Positions 29,303-37,426 of a stretch of DNA of 64,000 bases are shown here, one piece after another (positions within the stretch are counted from its first letter, which is position 1; the number at the start of each line of letters is the position of its first letter). Location: contig NZ_JBLKNZ010000001.1 in the NCBI RefSeq assembly GCF_051414115.1, forward strand, positions 2,914,001-2,978,000, in the 5' to 3' direction. The DNA comes from Halovenus marina. GTDB lineage: Archaea; Halobacteriota; Halobacteria; Halobacteriales; Haloarculaceae. Position numbers and translations under genes: made by a program. Below the pieces are notes generated by a model. It was not told where the DNA came from. It did no database searches and saw only the letters and a program-made list of their open reading frames with translations.

Positions 29303-30688
29303 ATGGACACGGAACTACTCATCGTCGGCGGCGGGCCGGGCGGCTACGTCGCTGCGATCCGCGCCGGTCAGACGGGGCTTGACGTCACGCTCGTCGAGAA
29401 AGAGGCCTACGGCGGGACCTGTCTGAACACCGGCTGTATCCCCTCGAAGGCGTTCATTTCTGCGACTGATATCGCACACCGCGCGCGCGAGGCCAGCCGA
29501 ATGGGAATCGACGCCGACCCCTCCGTGGATATGACCCGACTGGTCCGGTGGAAAGACGGCGTCGTCCGTCGGCTCACAAAAGGCGTCGAGTCGCTGTGTG
29601 AGGGGGCCGGAGTCACCCTCCGAGAGGGACGGGCCGAGTTTATTGCGGACGACGCCGTTCGGGTCGTCGGTCAGGACAGCTCCGAGACGGAGGTCAGCTT
29701 CGAGAACGCGATTATCGCGACGGGGAGCCGACCGGTCGAAATCCCCGGCTTTGCCTTCGACGGGGAGTCAGTGCTCTCCTCGGCAGACGCGTTCGAACTC
29801 GAATCGGTGCCGGAGCGACTGGTCGTCGTCGGTGCGGGCTACATCGGGATGGAACTCGCGACGGTGTTTGGCAAACTCGGCTGTGACGTGGTCGTACTCG
29901 AACAGCTTCCGAACGCGCTCCCGGGCTACGAAGAGGATGTGACAGACGTGGTCGTCTCGCGGGCGGAGTCGGTCGGCGTCGAGTTTCACTTCGAGCACGG
30001 CGCCACGGGGTGGAAGCAACACGACAGTGGCGTGAGGGTCCTGGCCGAGGACGGAGCGGGCGAGGAGCGCGCATTCGACGCCGAGCGGTGTCTCGTCGCA
30101 GTCGGCCGAGAGCCGGTGACAGAGACAGTAAATCTCGGCGTGCTCGGGGTGGACACCGACGACAACGGTTTCATCGAGACGGACGACCGGACGGCGACGA
30201 GCGCGGAGTCGGTGTTCGCGGTCGGTGACGTGGCCGGGGAACCGATGCTCGCACACGCCGCGTTCCACGAGGGGGAGGTCGCCGCACGCGCGGCCGCAGG
30301 TGAGCCTGCGACGCTCGACGACCGGGTGATCCCGGCGGCAGTGTTCACCGACCCCGAGATAGCGACCGTCGGCATGACCGAGGCGGCGGCACGGGAGGCC
30401 GGGTTCGAACCGGTCGTCGGGCAGATGCCGCTTCGCGCATCGGGGCGTGCCAGCACGCTCGACGAGCGCGAGGGGTTCGTTCGCGTAGTCGCGAGCGAAG
30501 ACGGGGTGATTCGCGGCGGGCAGATCGTCGCACCGGAAGCGTCAGAGCTGATCGCCGAACTCACGCTCGCCGTCGAGCACGAACTCACGCTCGCAGAACT
30601 GGCGGCGACGGTACACGTCCACCCGACGCTCTCGGAGGCAGTCCACGAGGCAGTACTGGGCGCGGGCGGCGAGAGCATCCACTACTGA
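29303..30688 (+). CDS. lpdA: Dihydrolipoyl dehydrogenase
   Basis: A 461-residue E3 flavoprotein that reoxidises dihydrolipoamide with NAD+. It has FAD-binding GGGPGGYVAAIRAGQ, the redox-active disulfide GGTCLNTGCIPSK (Cys40, Cys45), the NAD-binding GAGYIGMELATVFGKLG, and the C-terminal HVHPTLSEAVHEA with the catalytic His-Glu pair. It follows lipA. The E1 and E2 subunit genes that usually accompany E3 in haloarchaea are not in the window. Confidence 0.96.
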   Translation: MDTELLIVGGGPGGYVAAIRAGQTGLDVTLVEKEAYGGTCLNTGCIPSKAFISATDIAHRAREASRMGIDADPSVDMTRLVRWKDGVVRRLTKGVESLCEGAGVTLREGRAEFIADDAVRVVGQDSSETEVSFENAIIATGSRPVEIPGFAFDGESVLSSADAFELESVPERLVVVGAGYIGMELATVFGKLGCDVVVLEQLPNALPGYEEDVTDVVVSRAESVGVEFHFEHGATGWKQHDSGVRVLAEDGAGEERAFDAERCLVAVGREPVTETVNLGVLGVDTDDNGFIETDDRTATSAESVFAVGDVAGEPMLAHAAFHEGEVAARAAAGEPATLDDRVIPAAVFTDPEIATVGMTEAAAREAGFEPVVGQMPLRASGRASTLDEREGFVRVVASEDGVIRGGQIVAPEASELIAELTLAVEHELTLAELAATVHVHPTLSEAVHEAVLGAGGESIHY

Positions 30689-30760
30689 GCGGGTTCGAGT
30701 GTGCGACAGGAGAGAGGTCGAACCGAAAAGTCGTTTACCGCGGGGGGCGAGCGTTCGGGT

Positions 30761-31603
30761 ATGATACTCGCCGGGGCCACGTCACAGGCGTTCGCTGCGG
30801 AACTCGCAGCCCAGACCGGCATCGACATCGCCACCGTCACGACGGAGCGGTTCCCCGACGGCGAGCGATATCTCCGGGTCGAGGACAGCGTCGACGAAGC
30901 GGTCGTCGTCGCGTCCACCGTTTCGGATGAAGCGTGGGTGGAACTGCTCCAACTGCAGGATGGGGCACGGGAGGCTGGCGCAACGCAGGTCACTACAGTC
31001 CTCCCGTACATGGGATACGCCCGCCAGGACCACGCCTTCGAGTCGGGCGAGAGCGTCTCCGCGCGTGCGATGGCGCGGGCAATCTCCACCGGAAGTGATC
31101 GGGTGCTGACGGTGAATCCCCACGAAGCGGCGGTCTGTGACTTCTTCGACGTGCCAGCGACACCCGTCGACGCGGCGGGCCGTCTCGCCGCCCCGCTCGC
31201 TGACCTCTCGGACCCGCTCTTTCTCTCGCCCGACGACGGCGCAATCGAACTCGCGACGAGCGTCAGAGACGCCTACGGCCGCGGCGAGACGGACTACTTC
31301 GAGAAGACGCGCCACTCCGGGACGGAAGTCGACATCGAACCGAGCGAGACGAGCGTCGCGGGGCGGGACGTCGTCGTCGTCGACGACATCATCGCCACGG
31401 GGTCGACGATGAGCGAAGCCGTGACCTTACTCGACGAGGGCGGTGCCGACCGCGTGTTCGTCACCTGCGTCCACCCACTGTTCGCCCGCGACGCGCGACT
31501 CAAACTCGAACGCGCTGGCGTCGAGGCTATCTACGGCACGGACACCATCGAGCGTGCCGTCAGCGAAGTCAGCGCCGCCCCCGCTGTCGCCGAGCAGTTG
31601 TGA
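30761..31603 (+). CDS. prs: Ribose-phosphate pyrophosphokinase
   Basis: A 280-residue enzyme making PRPP from ribose 5-phosphate and ATP, feeding purine, pyrimidine, His and Trp synthesis. Features are the ERFPDGERYLRV segment, the YMGYARQDHAFESGESVSARA flexible loop, and the PRPP-binding VVVVDDIIATGSTMSEA motif. Length fits the short archaeal class. ATG 30761 was chosen because the 20 residues before it are basic and unlike the family. Confidence 0.95.
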   Translation: MILAGATSQAFAAELAAQTGIDIATVTTERFPDGERYLRVEDSVDEAVVVASTVSDEAWVELLQLQDGAREAGATQVTTVLPYMGYARQDHAFESGESVSARAMARAISTGSDRVLTVNPHEAAVCDFFDVPATPVDAAGRLAAPLADLSDPLFLSPDDGAIELATSVRDAYGRGETDYFEKTRHSGTEVDIEPSETSVAGRDVVVVDDIIATGSTMSEAVTLLDEGGADRVFVTCVHPLFARDARLKLERAGVEAIYGTDTIERAVSEVSAAPAVAEQL

Positions 31604-31612
31604 CGCGTCGCC

Positions 31613-32509
31613 TCAGGACTCTATCTCGACGACGTCGAGCGAGCCATCGACGACGAGCGTGAGCGTGTCGCCATCGACGGTGTAGGTGAGACGCACCCGA
31701 ACCGGGTCGGTCTCGACCAGTCGCTGCCGGTCGGCCGAGAGGTCAGCGAACTGCCAGACCGACTCCTCGCTGAGGGAAATCCCGTGGTCGTAGTAGAAGG
31801 CGATCACGGCGGGGTGGTGAAGCAGGGTGATCCGGGGGGTCGTCGGGACGCGTCCGCCACAGCGAGAGCACTCAAACTGGACGAACGCGCTGTCTTTGAT
31901 CTCCGCGGCGATGTCCTCGGGAACGTTCTCGGAGACGTCGATAATCGCGGATAGCGAGTCGACGGTCGGTTCGATGGCCCCGTCGCAGTACAGACAGAAG
32001 CCGTCGTAGATCTGCCGGAGTTTGCTCTGGAGATACCGGCTGGCGACCGCAGGGATCTCCTCGCGGTCGTAGCCCGCGATGACGCTCGGCGGAACCCCCA
32101 CCGCCATGTGGATCCCGCAGTCCTCACACTCGACCAGCACCGTCTGGTTCTCGTAGGAGAGCGTCTGCGTCCCGCCGCAGGTTCCACACGGGGCCGAAAC
32201 CGGGATCGAATCGACGTCCGCGCTGGTCGTGTAGGTGCCTGCCTCGACTGCGCCGACGACCTGCATCCCGGTTCGGGTGAGTTCGTACCCCTCGTCGGTC
32301 CGGGTGACGAGGCGACCGACGAGTTTGTCGAGATGGTAGTTGAACTGTCCGGAGTCGCGCATCCCGACGGCCTCGCGAAGATCCGAAAACGTCGCCTCGT
32401 GGCCCTCGGCCTCCCACAGCGCACGCAGGATGTCGACCCGGTTGGTGTCCGACAGCGTCGAAAACACCGCCTCGGGGTCGTCGCGCTCGACGAACGTCGG
32501 CGTGGTCAT
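31613..32509 (-). CDS. Winged-helix transcriptional regulator with zinc-ribbon inserts
   Basis: A 298-residue regulator. Residues 1-90 form an ArsR-like winged helix (FSTLSDTNRVDILRALWEAEG, then GQFNYHLDKLVGRLV and a wing). The rest contains two to three CxxC pairs (PCGTCGGTQTL, VECEDCGIHM; LYCDGAI; ECSRCGGRVP), suggesting a metal-stabilised ligand or protein-binding region, as in the haloarchaeal DUF7347/DUF7351-type HTH proteins. Target genes are unknown. It converges with prs (9-base gap). The neighbouring gene at 32655 is divergent. Confidence 0.8.
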   Translation of the reverse strand: MTTPTFVERDDPEAVFSTLSDTNRVDILRALWEAEGHEATFSDLREAVGMRDSGQFNYHLDKLVGRLVTRTDEGYELTRTGMQVVGAVEAGTYTTSADVDSIPVSAPCGTCGGTQTLSYENQTVLVECEDCGIHMAVGVPPSVIAGYDREEIPAVASRYLQSKLRQIYDGFCLYCDGAIEPTVDSLSAIIDVSENVPEDIAAEIKDSAFVQFECSRCGGRVPTTPRITLLHHPAVIAFYYDHGISLSEESVWQFADLSADRQRLVETDPVRVRLTYTVDGDTLTLVVDGSLDVVEIES

Positions 32510-32615
32510 ACCCCCACTATCTCACGAATGGCTTGTAAATGACTCGGCGGGTGAGAACACGCACACAGTAAGTGAAGAAATCTTCAGTAACGCCGTTTAC
32601 AGAAATGTTCTTCAG

Positions 32616-32625
32616 ATTATACTTA
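32616..32625 (+). promoter_or_regulatory. TATA element of the gene at 32655
   Basis: ATTATACTTA lies about 30-39 bases before the ATG. It predicts a transcription start inside the palindrome at 32639-32654. Confidence 0.55.
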
Positions 32626-32638
32626 TGGGGAACGGGGC

Positions 32639-32654
32639 CGTGGTGATCACCACG
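32639..32654. promoter_or_regulatory. 16-bp perfect palindrome at the transcription start
   Basis: CGTGGTGATCACCACG is a perfect palindrome with no spacer, ending directly before the ATG at 32655 and covering the expected transcription start. A dimeric regulator bound here would block initiation. The divergent winged-helix gene and the nearby TetR gene are candidate sources of the regulator. Confidence 0.6.
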
Positions 32655-32963
32655 ATGAATTACATCCCAAGCGGGGAACACTTCCCGAACGAATCGCGTG
32701 AACGCGGCGGCGCAACAGCGGTATCGGCAGACAAAAGACGGAGTGTCGGCGGTCTCGTGGGATATCTGATCGCGCTCGGCGGGCTACTGGCCCTGCTTGC
32801 AAACCCCGCCCTGGTCGCGGGGTTGGCGATCGGAGTCGGGGCGGGAACTGTCGGAAAGCAAATGCTTCTGCGAGTTCGTCGACGGGTCGATGCGTCTGGA
32901 CGGCGGAACCAGCCAGCGCGGATGCCGACGGCGCGGTCGAGATCGCGACCGTCGAAGGAGTGA
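32655..32963 (+). CDS. Small hypothetical membrane protein, possible 3' frameshift
   Basis: A 102-residue reading: soluble N-terminus, then a hydrophobic span (about residues 32-62, VGGLVGYLIALGGLLALLA and following). The last 30 residues are Arg-rich and low in third-position GC, unlike neighbours. The frame one base over (from about 32870 to the TAA at 32987-32989) reads acidic (EPASADADGAVEIATVEGV), so a frameshift may have altered the tail. No family recognised. Confidence 0.5.
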   Translation: MNYIPSGEHFPNESRERGGATAVSADKRRSVGGLVGYLIALGGLLALLANPALVAGLAIGVGAGTVGKQMLLRVRRRVDASGRRNQPARMPTARSRSRPSKE

Positions 32964-33000
32964 CGGCCGACCGGGATCACAATTCCTAATGTCGTTGCTG

Positions 33001-33018
33001 ACTGACTACTCAGTCAGT
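33001..33018. promoter_or_regulatory. TetR operator overlapping the start codon
   Basis: ACTGACT-ACTC-AGTCAGT is a 7-bp inverted repeat that includes the first bases of the GTG start of the TetR gene. It is placed for autorepression. Confidence 0.55.
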
Positions 33019-33676
33019 GAGCGAAATCGAGTGTCGGGACGAGATCATGGACGGCGTCTACCGTGCGCTGTGTACGCACGGCTACGCCGACCTGACGGTG
33101 CAGAATATCGCCGACGAGTGCTCGAAGAGCACGTCGCTGCTGCACTACCACTACGACACGAAAGAGGAGTTGCTCGGGGAATTTCTTGACCACATTCTCG
33201 ACGAGTACGAGTGTCGCGTCGAGAACCGGGCCGAGGGGACGCCAACCGAGCAACTGTGTGCCTTCATCGCGCGATACGTGTTCGGGCCGGACGACGACGA
33301 GCGCGAGTCGTATCATCTCGCTTTGCTCGAGATGCGAGCGCAGGGGCCGTTCGACGACCAGATCCGCGACGAACTGGTTCGCGCTGACGAACTGCTCAGA
33401 GAGACCGTCGCCGAGATTCTCGAAGCAGGTATCGACGCCGGGGAGTTCGAGGCAGTCGACGTCGACCGAACAGCGGCGTTCGTCGTCGCGACCCTTGACG
33501 GCGCACGAACCCGGCAAGTGACACTCGGCAACAATCCGCCGACGGACCAGCCGTACACGCGAACGGTCGCCGAGGAGACACTCTCCCGGGTCGTGGACCC
33601 GCTGCTCACCGCAGACACCCAGCGGCCGACGCTCGCGGATACGCTCGCGGACATGCCCGACTGGGCCGAGCGATAG
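33017..33676 (+). CDS. TetR/AcrR-family transcriptional regulator
   Basis: A 219-residue regulator with an N-terminal TetR helix-turn-helix (MDGVYRALCTHGYADLTVQNIADECSKSTSLLHYHY, about residues 10-45) and an all-helical ligand-binding C-terminal domain. GTG is the start. A MATE exporter gene follows 229 bases downstream on the same strand, so it probably represses that pump and is induced by its substrates. An inverted repeat overlaps its own start. Confidence 0.92.
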   Translation: MSEIECRDEIMDGVYRALCTHGYADLTVQNIADECSKSTSLLHYHYDTKEELLGEFLDHILDEYECRVENRAEGTPTEQLCAFIARYVFGPDDDERESYHLALLEMRAQGPFDDQIRDELVRADELLRETVAEILEAGIDAGEFEAVDVDRTAAFVVATLDGARTRQVTLGNNPPTDQPYTRTVAEETLSRVVDPLLTADTQRPTLADTLADMPDWAER

Positions 33677-33731
33677 GTCCAGCGAGACCGGCCGATACAG
33701 CCCTCCCACGAGAGTTGCTCAGTCAGGACTC

Positions 33732-33874
33732 ACGACACGAATCTGCTCGCCCCACGGCAGACAGACGACACGAATCTGCTCGCCCCACGGCAGACAGACG
33801 ACACGAATCTGCTCGCCCCACGGCAGACAGACGACACGAATCTGCTCGCCCCACGGCAGACAGACGACACGAAT
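33732..33874. repeat. 33-bp tandem repeat, 4.3 copies
   Basis: Four identical or nearly identical 33-bp units begin at 33732, 33765, 33798 and 33831, followed by a partial unit (33864-33874). The unit opens ACGACACGAATCTGCTCGCC. Because 33 is a multiple of three, frames stay open on both strands, giving artefactual ORFs with 11-residue repeats. It fills most of the gap between TetR and MATE genes and ends 31 bases before the MATE ATG. Confidence 0.95.
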
Positions 33875-33905
33875 TGGCCACAGCAGACGATCCGCACCAT
33901 CCCAA

Positions 33906-35348
33906 ATGCGTCTTCCAAACCCAATCCGGCTGACAATCCTGTGGATCGGCTTCGGGCTCGCCCGGGTCGGTCTCGTCGACCGAGAGCACGTGGTGCGGAC
34001 GACGGATCTGGCGTGGCCGCGTATCGTGACCGGGATCGCCCGGATGTCGAAAAACGCGGTCGACGTCGCGATGGTCGGGGTGGCAGTCGGCACGTCGGCA
34101 GTTGCCGGTGTCGGCTTTGCCACTCCGTACTGGGGACTTGCCTTCGCGGTTGGTGGCGGCGTCGCTGGCGGGACGCTCGCGCTGGTCTCACAGCGCTTTG
34201 GCGCAGATGCCTACGAGGAACTCGGCTTGACCATCCGGACGAGCACCCTCATGACCGTCGTGTTGACGGTGCCGATCACCGCCGTATTCTGGACGTTCCC
34301 GGGCGAACTCATCTCGGTGCTGAGCAGCAACGAGGACGCGATCGAACAGGGGGCGACGTACCTCCAGATCGTCGGCCTCGGGATTCCCTTCGCCGGGCTG
34401 AATCTCGTCGGCAGCCGCGCCGTCATCGGGGCCGACGACGCCTACACCGCGATGCAGTTGCGCGGGGCCGGTGCGGTCGCGAACATCGGGTTGAACGCCG
34501 TCTTCATCTTCGGGTTGGGGCTGGGCGTCACGGGGGCCGCACTCGGAACGGTGCTCTCGAACGCTGGCGTGACGAGCGCGTTCGCGATTGGACTCACCCG
34601 CGGTCGCCTGCCCGGCGCGGGTGAGTTTCCCGTCCAGATCGCCGCGACCAAATCGTACGTCGACGTGGGGATGATGCGAGACATCGTCGACATCGGTCTC
34701 CCGATCGGCGCACGGGGACTCGTCTGGACGGTCGCCGAGTTTCCCATGCTCGGCATCCTCGATCTCTTCGGTGAAGCGACGGTCGCCGGGTTCGTCATCG
34801 CCCGACGGATCGTCGGGATCATGAACGCGCCCGGATGGGGCTTCGGACTCGCGTCGTCGAGTCTCGTCGGGCAGGCGCTCGGCGAAAACGACGAGCGCAA
34901 GGCCACCTCCTACGGACAGGATATCATCCGATTCGCCGTCGCGACGTATCTGGTCTCGGCGGTGCTGGTCGCGCTCTTTGCCGACCAGATCGTCGCGCTG
35001 TTCGCGCAGGACCCAACGAGTCCGGAGGTGCCGATCGCTGTCAATCTCGTCTACGTCTCCTGTGTCGCGGTGCTCCTGCGCGGGGTCTCTGGCGCGGCGG
35101 CGGGGCCACTCGACGCGAGCGGCGACACCCGTGTGCCCTTCCTCAGCCAGTTTATCGGGATGTTCTGTGTGGCGATTCCGCTGACGTATCTCGGGGCGAC
35201 GACGGGGCTTGGCATGTGGGGGCTGTATCTCGCCCTGTTCGCTGAGACTGCCGTCCCCGCGGCGATCAACTACTGGCGGTTCCAGACCGGGAAGTGGAAA
35301 TCGATCAGCGAAGAGTATCGACCGGAGGCAGCGTACGCTGACGATTAA
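33906..35348 (+). CDS. MATE-family efflux transporter
   Basis: A 480-residue, twelve-helix exporter of the multidrug and toxic compound extrusion family (cation/drug antiport). Two homologous halves are visible, each with the MATE pattern: first half AVDVAMVGVAVGTSAVAGVGFATPYW and GVAGGTLALVSQRFGA, second half GLPIGARGLVWTVAEFPML and later GFGLASSSLVGQALGENDERKA. It lies behind a TetR gene and a tandem repeat in its leader region. Confidence 0.93.
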   Translation: MRLPNPIRLTILWIGFGLARVGLVDREHVVRTTDLAWPRIVTGIARMSKNAVDVAMVGVAVGTSAVAGVGFATPYWGLAFAVGGGVAGGTLALVSQRFGADAYEELGLTIRTSTLMTVVLTVPITAVFWTFPGELISVLSSNEDAIEQGATYLQIVGLGIPFAGLNLVGSRAVIGADDAYTAMQLRGAGAVANIGLNAVFIFGLGLGVTGAALGTVLSNAGVTSAFAIGLTRGRLPGAGEFPVQIAATKSYVDVGMMRDIVDIGLPIGARGLVWTVAEFPMLGILDLFGEATVAGFVIARRIVGIMNAPGWGFGLASSSLVGQALGENDERKATSYGQDIIRFAVATYLVSAVLVALFADQIVALFAQDPTSPEVPIAVNLVYVSCVAVLLRGVSGAAAGPLDASGDTRVPFLSQFIGMFCVAIPLTYLGATTGLGMWGLYLALFAETAVPAAINYWRFQTGKWKSISEEYRPEAAYADD

Positions 35349-35526
35349 TGGGCGTTCTCGCCGTGCTGTGGCCCGTCAGAAGTCCCATGCGAGCCAGCCA
35401 ACAGTCGTGACCAGTACCAGAATGGACGCAGTCTACCGATACAGCGGGGAACGGACACACCGTTGAGTTTGCCGAAGAGTGAAGTATCAAAAACTACACA
35501 GCAGTTACTCTCCAATCCTCCAGCGT

Positions 35527-35754
35527 ATGGAAACTCTTCGGGGCCTGTACCGGCAACTGGATGATCGAGTTCGTGAACTGTCTCGCGTTTCCTACTCACT
35601 ACTCCTTGGTCTCGTCACCGCCATGGCTGTAGTTGCTGTTAGAATTCCACTATCGGGTCAGGGAAATTTTGAATCAATAGCAATAGGACTGACGATGGGG
35701 ATCACTATGGCTGTCGTCTCCTACCCTTTTGACCCGAATACCACGAGTGAATAA
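35527..35754 (+). CDS. Small two-helix membrane protein
   Basis: A 75-residue protein: amphipathic N-terminal helix (METLRGLYRQLDDRVRELSR) then two hydrophobic helices (YSLLLGLVTAMAVVAVRI and IAIGLTMGITMAVVSYPF). No family recognised. The gene and its flanks (35480-35860) are lower in GC than the surroundings, a hint of different ancestry. The ATG at 35527 is preferred over 35479 because residues before it look untranslated. Confidence 0.6.
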   Translation: METLRGLYRQLDDRVRELSRVSYSLLLGLVTAMAVVAVRIPLSGQGNFESIAIGLTMGITMAVVSYPFDPNTTSE

Positions 35755-35857
35755 GTCCCCATTCTGATCTGAGTCGGGCAAGGACAATATATCAGATTCT
35801 GGGTATTTACCAGAGCATTCGGAATCACCGGAGATCAAGCCACCAAGGGCTCAGGAA

Positions 35858-36235
35858 TGAAACTGGCTGAGGGGAGTAAGCCCCCTTCTGTTTACCCGGT
35901 ATTCAGCTAAGCGTCCGAACCGTGTGTCCGGGCTACCTTGCGGTCCGGACTTGCACCGGCGAGGATTCGCCGTTCCAGCCGTTCTCCCCCGTCTCGTGCG
36001 GCGATGCCGCCCGATCGAGGTCTCCCGTTGGTCGACCTCGCGTCCTCGGTGGGTTAACTCCCCGTCGCTTCGGCCGTGTGGCCTGGCTTCGGGTTCGCGC
36101 ACCTCATCGGTCGGGGGGAGGGGTCTCGTTTCTGTTCCAGAGCCGACGGTCTCCCGCCCCGGGGTTGCCCCCGGTCGCCCGCCCGGACGGTGGGGGGACT
36201 TTTCTCATGTCCCTTGGCCAGTGGCTGCCGGGACA
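35858..36235 (-). ncRNA. rnpB: RNase P RNA
   Basis: On the minus strand the conserved RNase P core is present. CR I GAGAAAAGUCCCCCC (P4 5' strand) lies near 36190-36207, and the CR V segment ACAGAAGGGGGCUUACUCCCC (P4 3' strand) lies near 35871-35892, with complementary runs of C and G. The CUGGC/GCCAG terminal helix P1 pairs 36216-36221 with 35862-35867. GGCGAAUCCUCGCCGGUGCAAGUCCGG-type sequence forms the P-loop region. Length about 375 nt fits Halobacteria. The 5' end may reach about 36260, since a TATA-like GGGCTTACC lies at 36282-36290. It processes tRNA 5' ends. Confidence 0.9.
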
Positions 36236-36342
36236 CGGGAACCGGGCTCCCTCTGCCACTTCGTGGTATGGACTCCGGGAGGGTAAGCCCGTCGGTCGGA
36301 GGGAGAGTCAGACAGTCGAGATAGACCCCGACAACTCTGTGA

Positions 36343-36360
36343 TTCGACGGGGCTAATACC
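36343..36360 (+). promoter_or_regulatory. rRNA-like promoter ahead of the CDF gene
   Basis: TTCGACGGGGCTAATACC on the plus strand closely matches the outermost rRNA promoter block of this window (TTCGACGGGCTTAATACC). It lies 34-50 bases before the ATG at 36394. Confidence 0.5.
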
Positions 36361-36393
36361 AACGTTGAAGGCGCAGATCGGTCTAACACGTCT

Positions 36394-37347
36394 ATGGCCG
36401 CGGACACCGACCGACGGCGATTCCGGCGCGCGTCGTGGGCGAACGCCGTCGGCAACGCGGTCAAGATCATCGTCGAGGGGGCGGCCGGGCTGACCTTCGG
36501 CAGCGTCGCACTCGTCGCCGACGCCGCCCACTCCGTGGCGGACCTGATCGCGAGTTTCGTCGTGATCCTCTGGGGCGGGAGCAGATTCGACGCACCCGAC
36601 AGGGAACACCCACACGGCCACGCCCGAATCGAACCGCTGACCGCGCTGTTTGTCGGTGCCGTGATCATCATCCTCGGGCTGAATCTGCTCTACGAGTCGG
36701 TGAACGGACTGCTCGGTGAGAGCACAGTCACCTTCAGCCCGATTCTGATCGGGGCGCTCGCCTTCGCGATGGTGGATATGTATCTCGTCTACTGGTACAC
36801 GCGGCGGATGAACAAGGGTATCGACGCTCCCGCGCTCCGCGCGCTCGCTGCGGACTGTCTCAACGACCTCTACACGACTGTCGCGGCCATCGTCGGCGTT
36901 CTCGGCGTCGCCGCAGGCTATCCGATTCTCGATCCGCTCGCTGGCGCGCTGGTCAGCGGACTCGTCGTCTATCAGGGAGTCGACATCGCCCGGGAGAATC
37001 TCTCGTATCTCTCGGGCAAGGCCCCGCCCGACGAACGACGCGAGGAGGTTCGGGAGACGCTGCTGTCGTATCCGGCCGTGCGAGGCGTCCACGACCTTGC
37101 GGTGTTTTACGACGGGTCGGTTATCGAGGTCGAAGCCCACATCGAAACCGACGGGAACCTCACGCTACGGGAGGCCCACGACCTGGAGACTGAACTGCTC
37201 CGTGCGGTTCGCGACCTCGAGGATATCGAAGACGTCCATCTGCATCTCGACCCGTCCGGGATCGGTGAGTGGAAGGACAACGACGCAGATGCAGGCGTCG
37301 AGACGGGGATCGAAGACAACAGTGTCGGGGACGCCGACAGAACCTGA
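36394..37347 (+). CDS. Cation diffusion facilitator (CDF) transporter
   Basis: A 317-residue metal-ion/H+ antiporter. Six transmembrane helices carry the usual metal-site motifs: SVALVADAAHSVADLIASF (His and Asp of helix II), DREHPHGHARIEPL in the loop, and ALAADCLNDLYTTVAAIVG (helix V). A C-terminal cytosolic ferredoxin-like domain follows (VRGVHDLAVFYDGSVIEVEAHIE). Probable exporter of Zn, Mn, Fe or Co; which one cannot be read from sequence. Confidence 0.93.
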   Translation: MAADTDRRRFRRASWANAVGNAVKIIVEGAAGLTFGSVALVADAAHSVADLIASFVVILWGGSRFDAPDREHPHGHARIEPLTALFVGAVIIILGLNLLYESVNGLLGESTVTFSPILIGALAFAMVDMYLVYWYTRRMNKGIDAPALRALAADCLNDLYTTVAAIVGVLGVAAGYPILDPLAGALVSGLVVYQGVDIARENLSYLSGKAPPDERREEVRETLLSYPAVRGVHDLAVFYDGSVIEVEAHIETDGNLTLREAHDLETELLRAVRDLEDIEDVHLHLDPSGIGEWKDNDADAGVETGIEDNSVGDADRT

Positions 37348-37426
37348 GGGAAGCGAGCGAGCGCGAAGGGACGGCGGCCGCACACAGCCAGCCGACATTT
37401 ATATCAGCGACGGGCGAACCGGGGGT

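Noticed and set aside
33732..33874. Possible CRISPR array
   Set aside because: Units are contiguous 33-bp copies with no unique spacers, and no cas gene is nearby.
33715..33933. 72-codon plus-strand ORF with 11-residue repeats, and minus-strand repeats
   Set aside because: Open only because the tandem repeat is 33 bp long; composition is unlike haloarchaeal proteins and there is no promoter.
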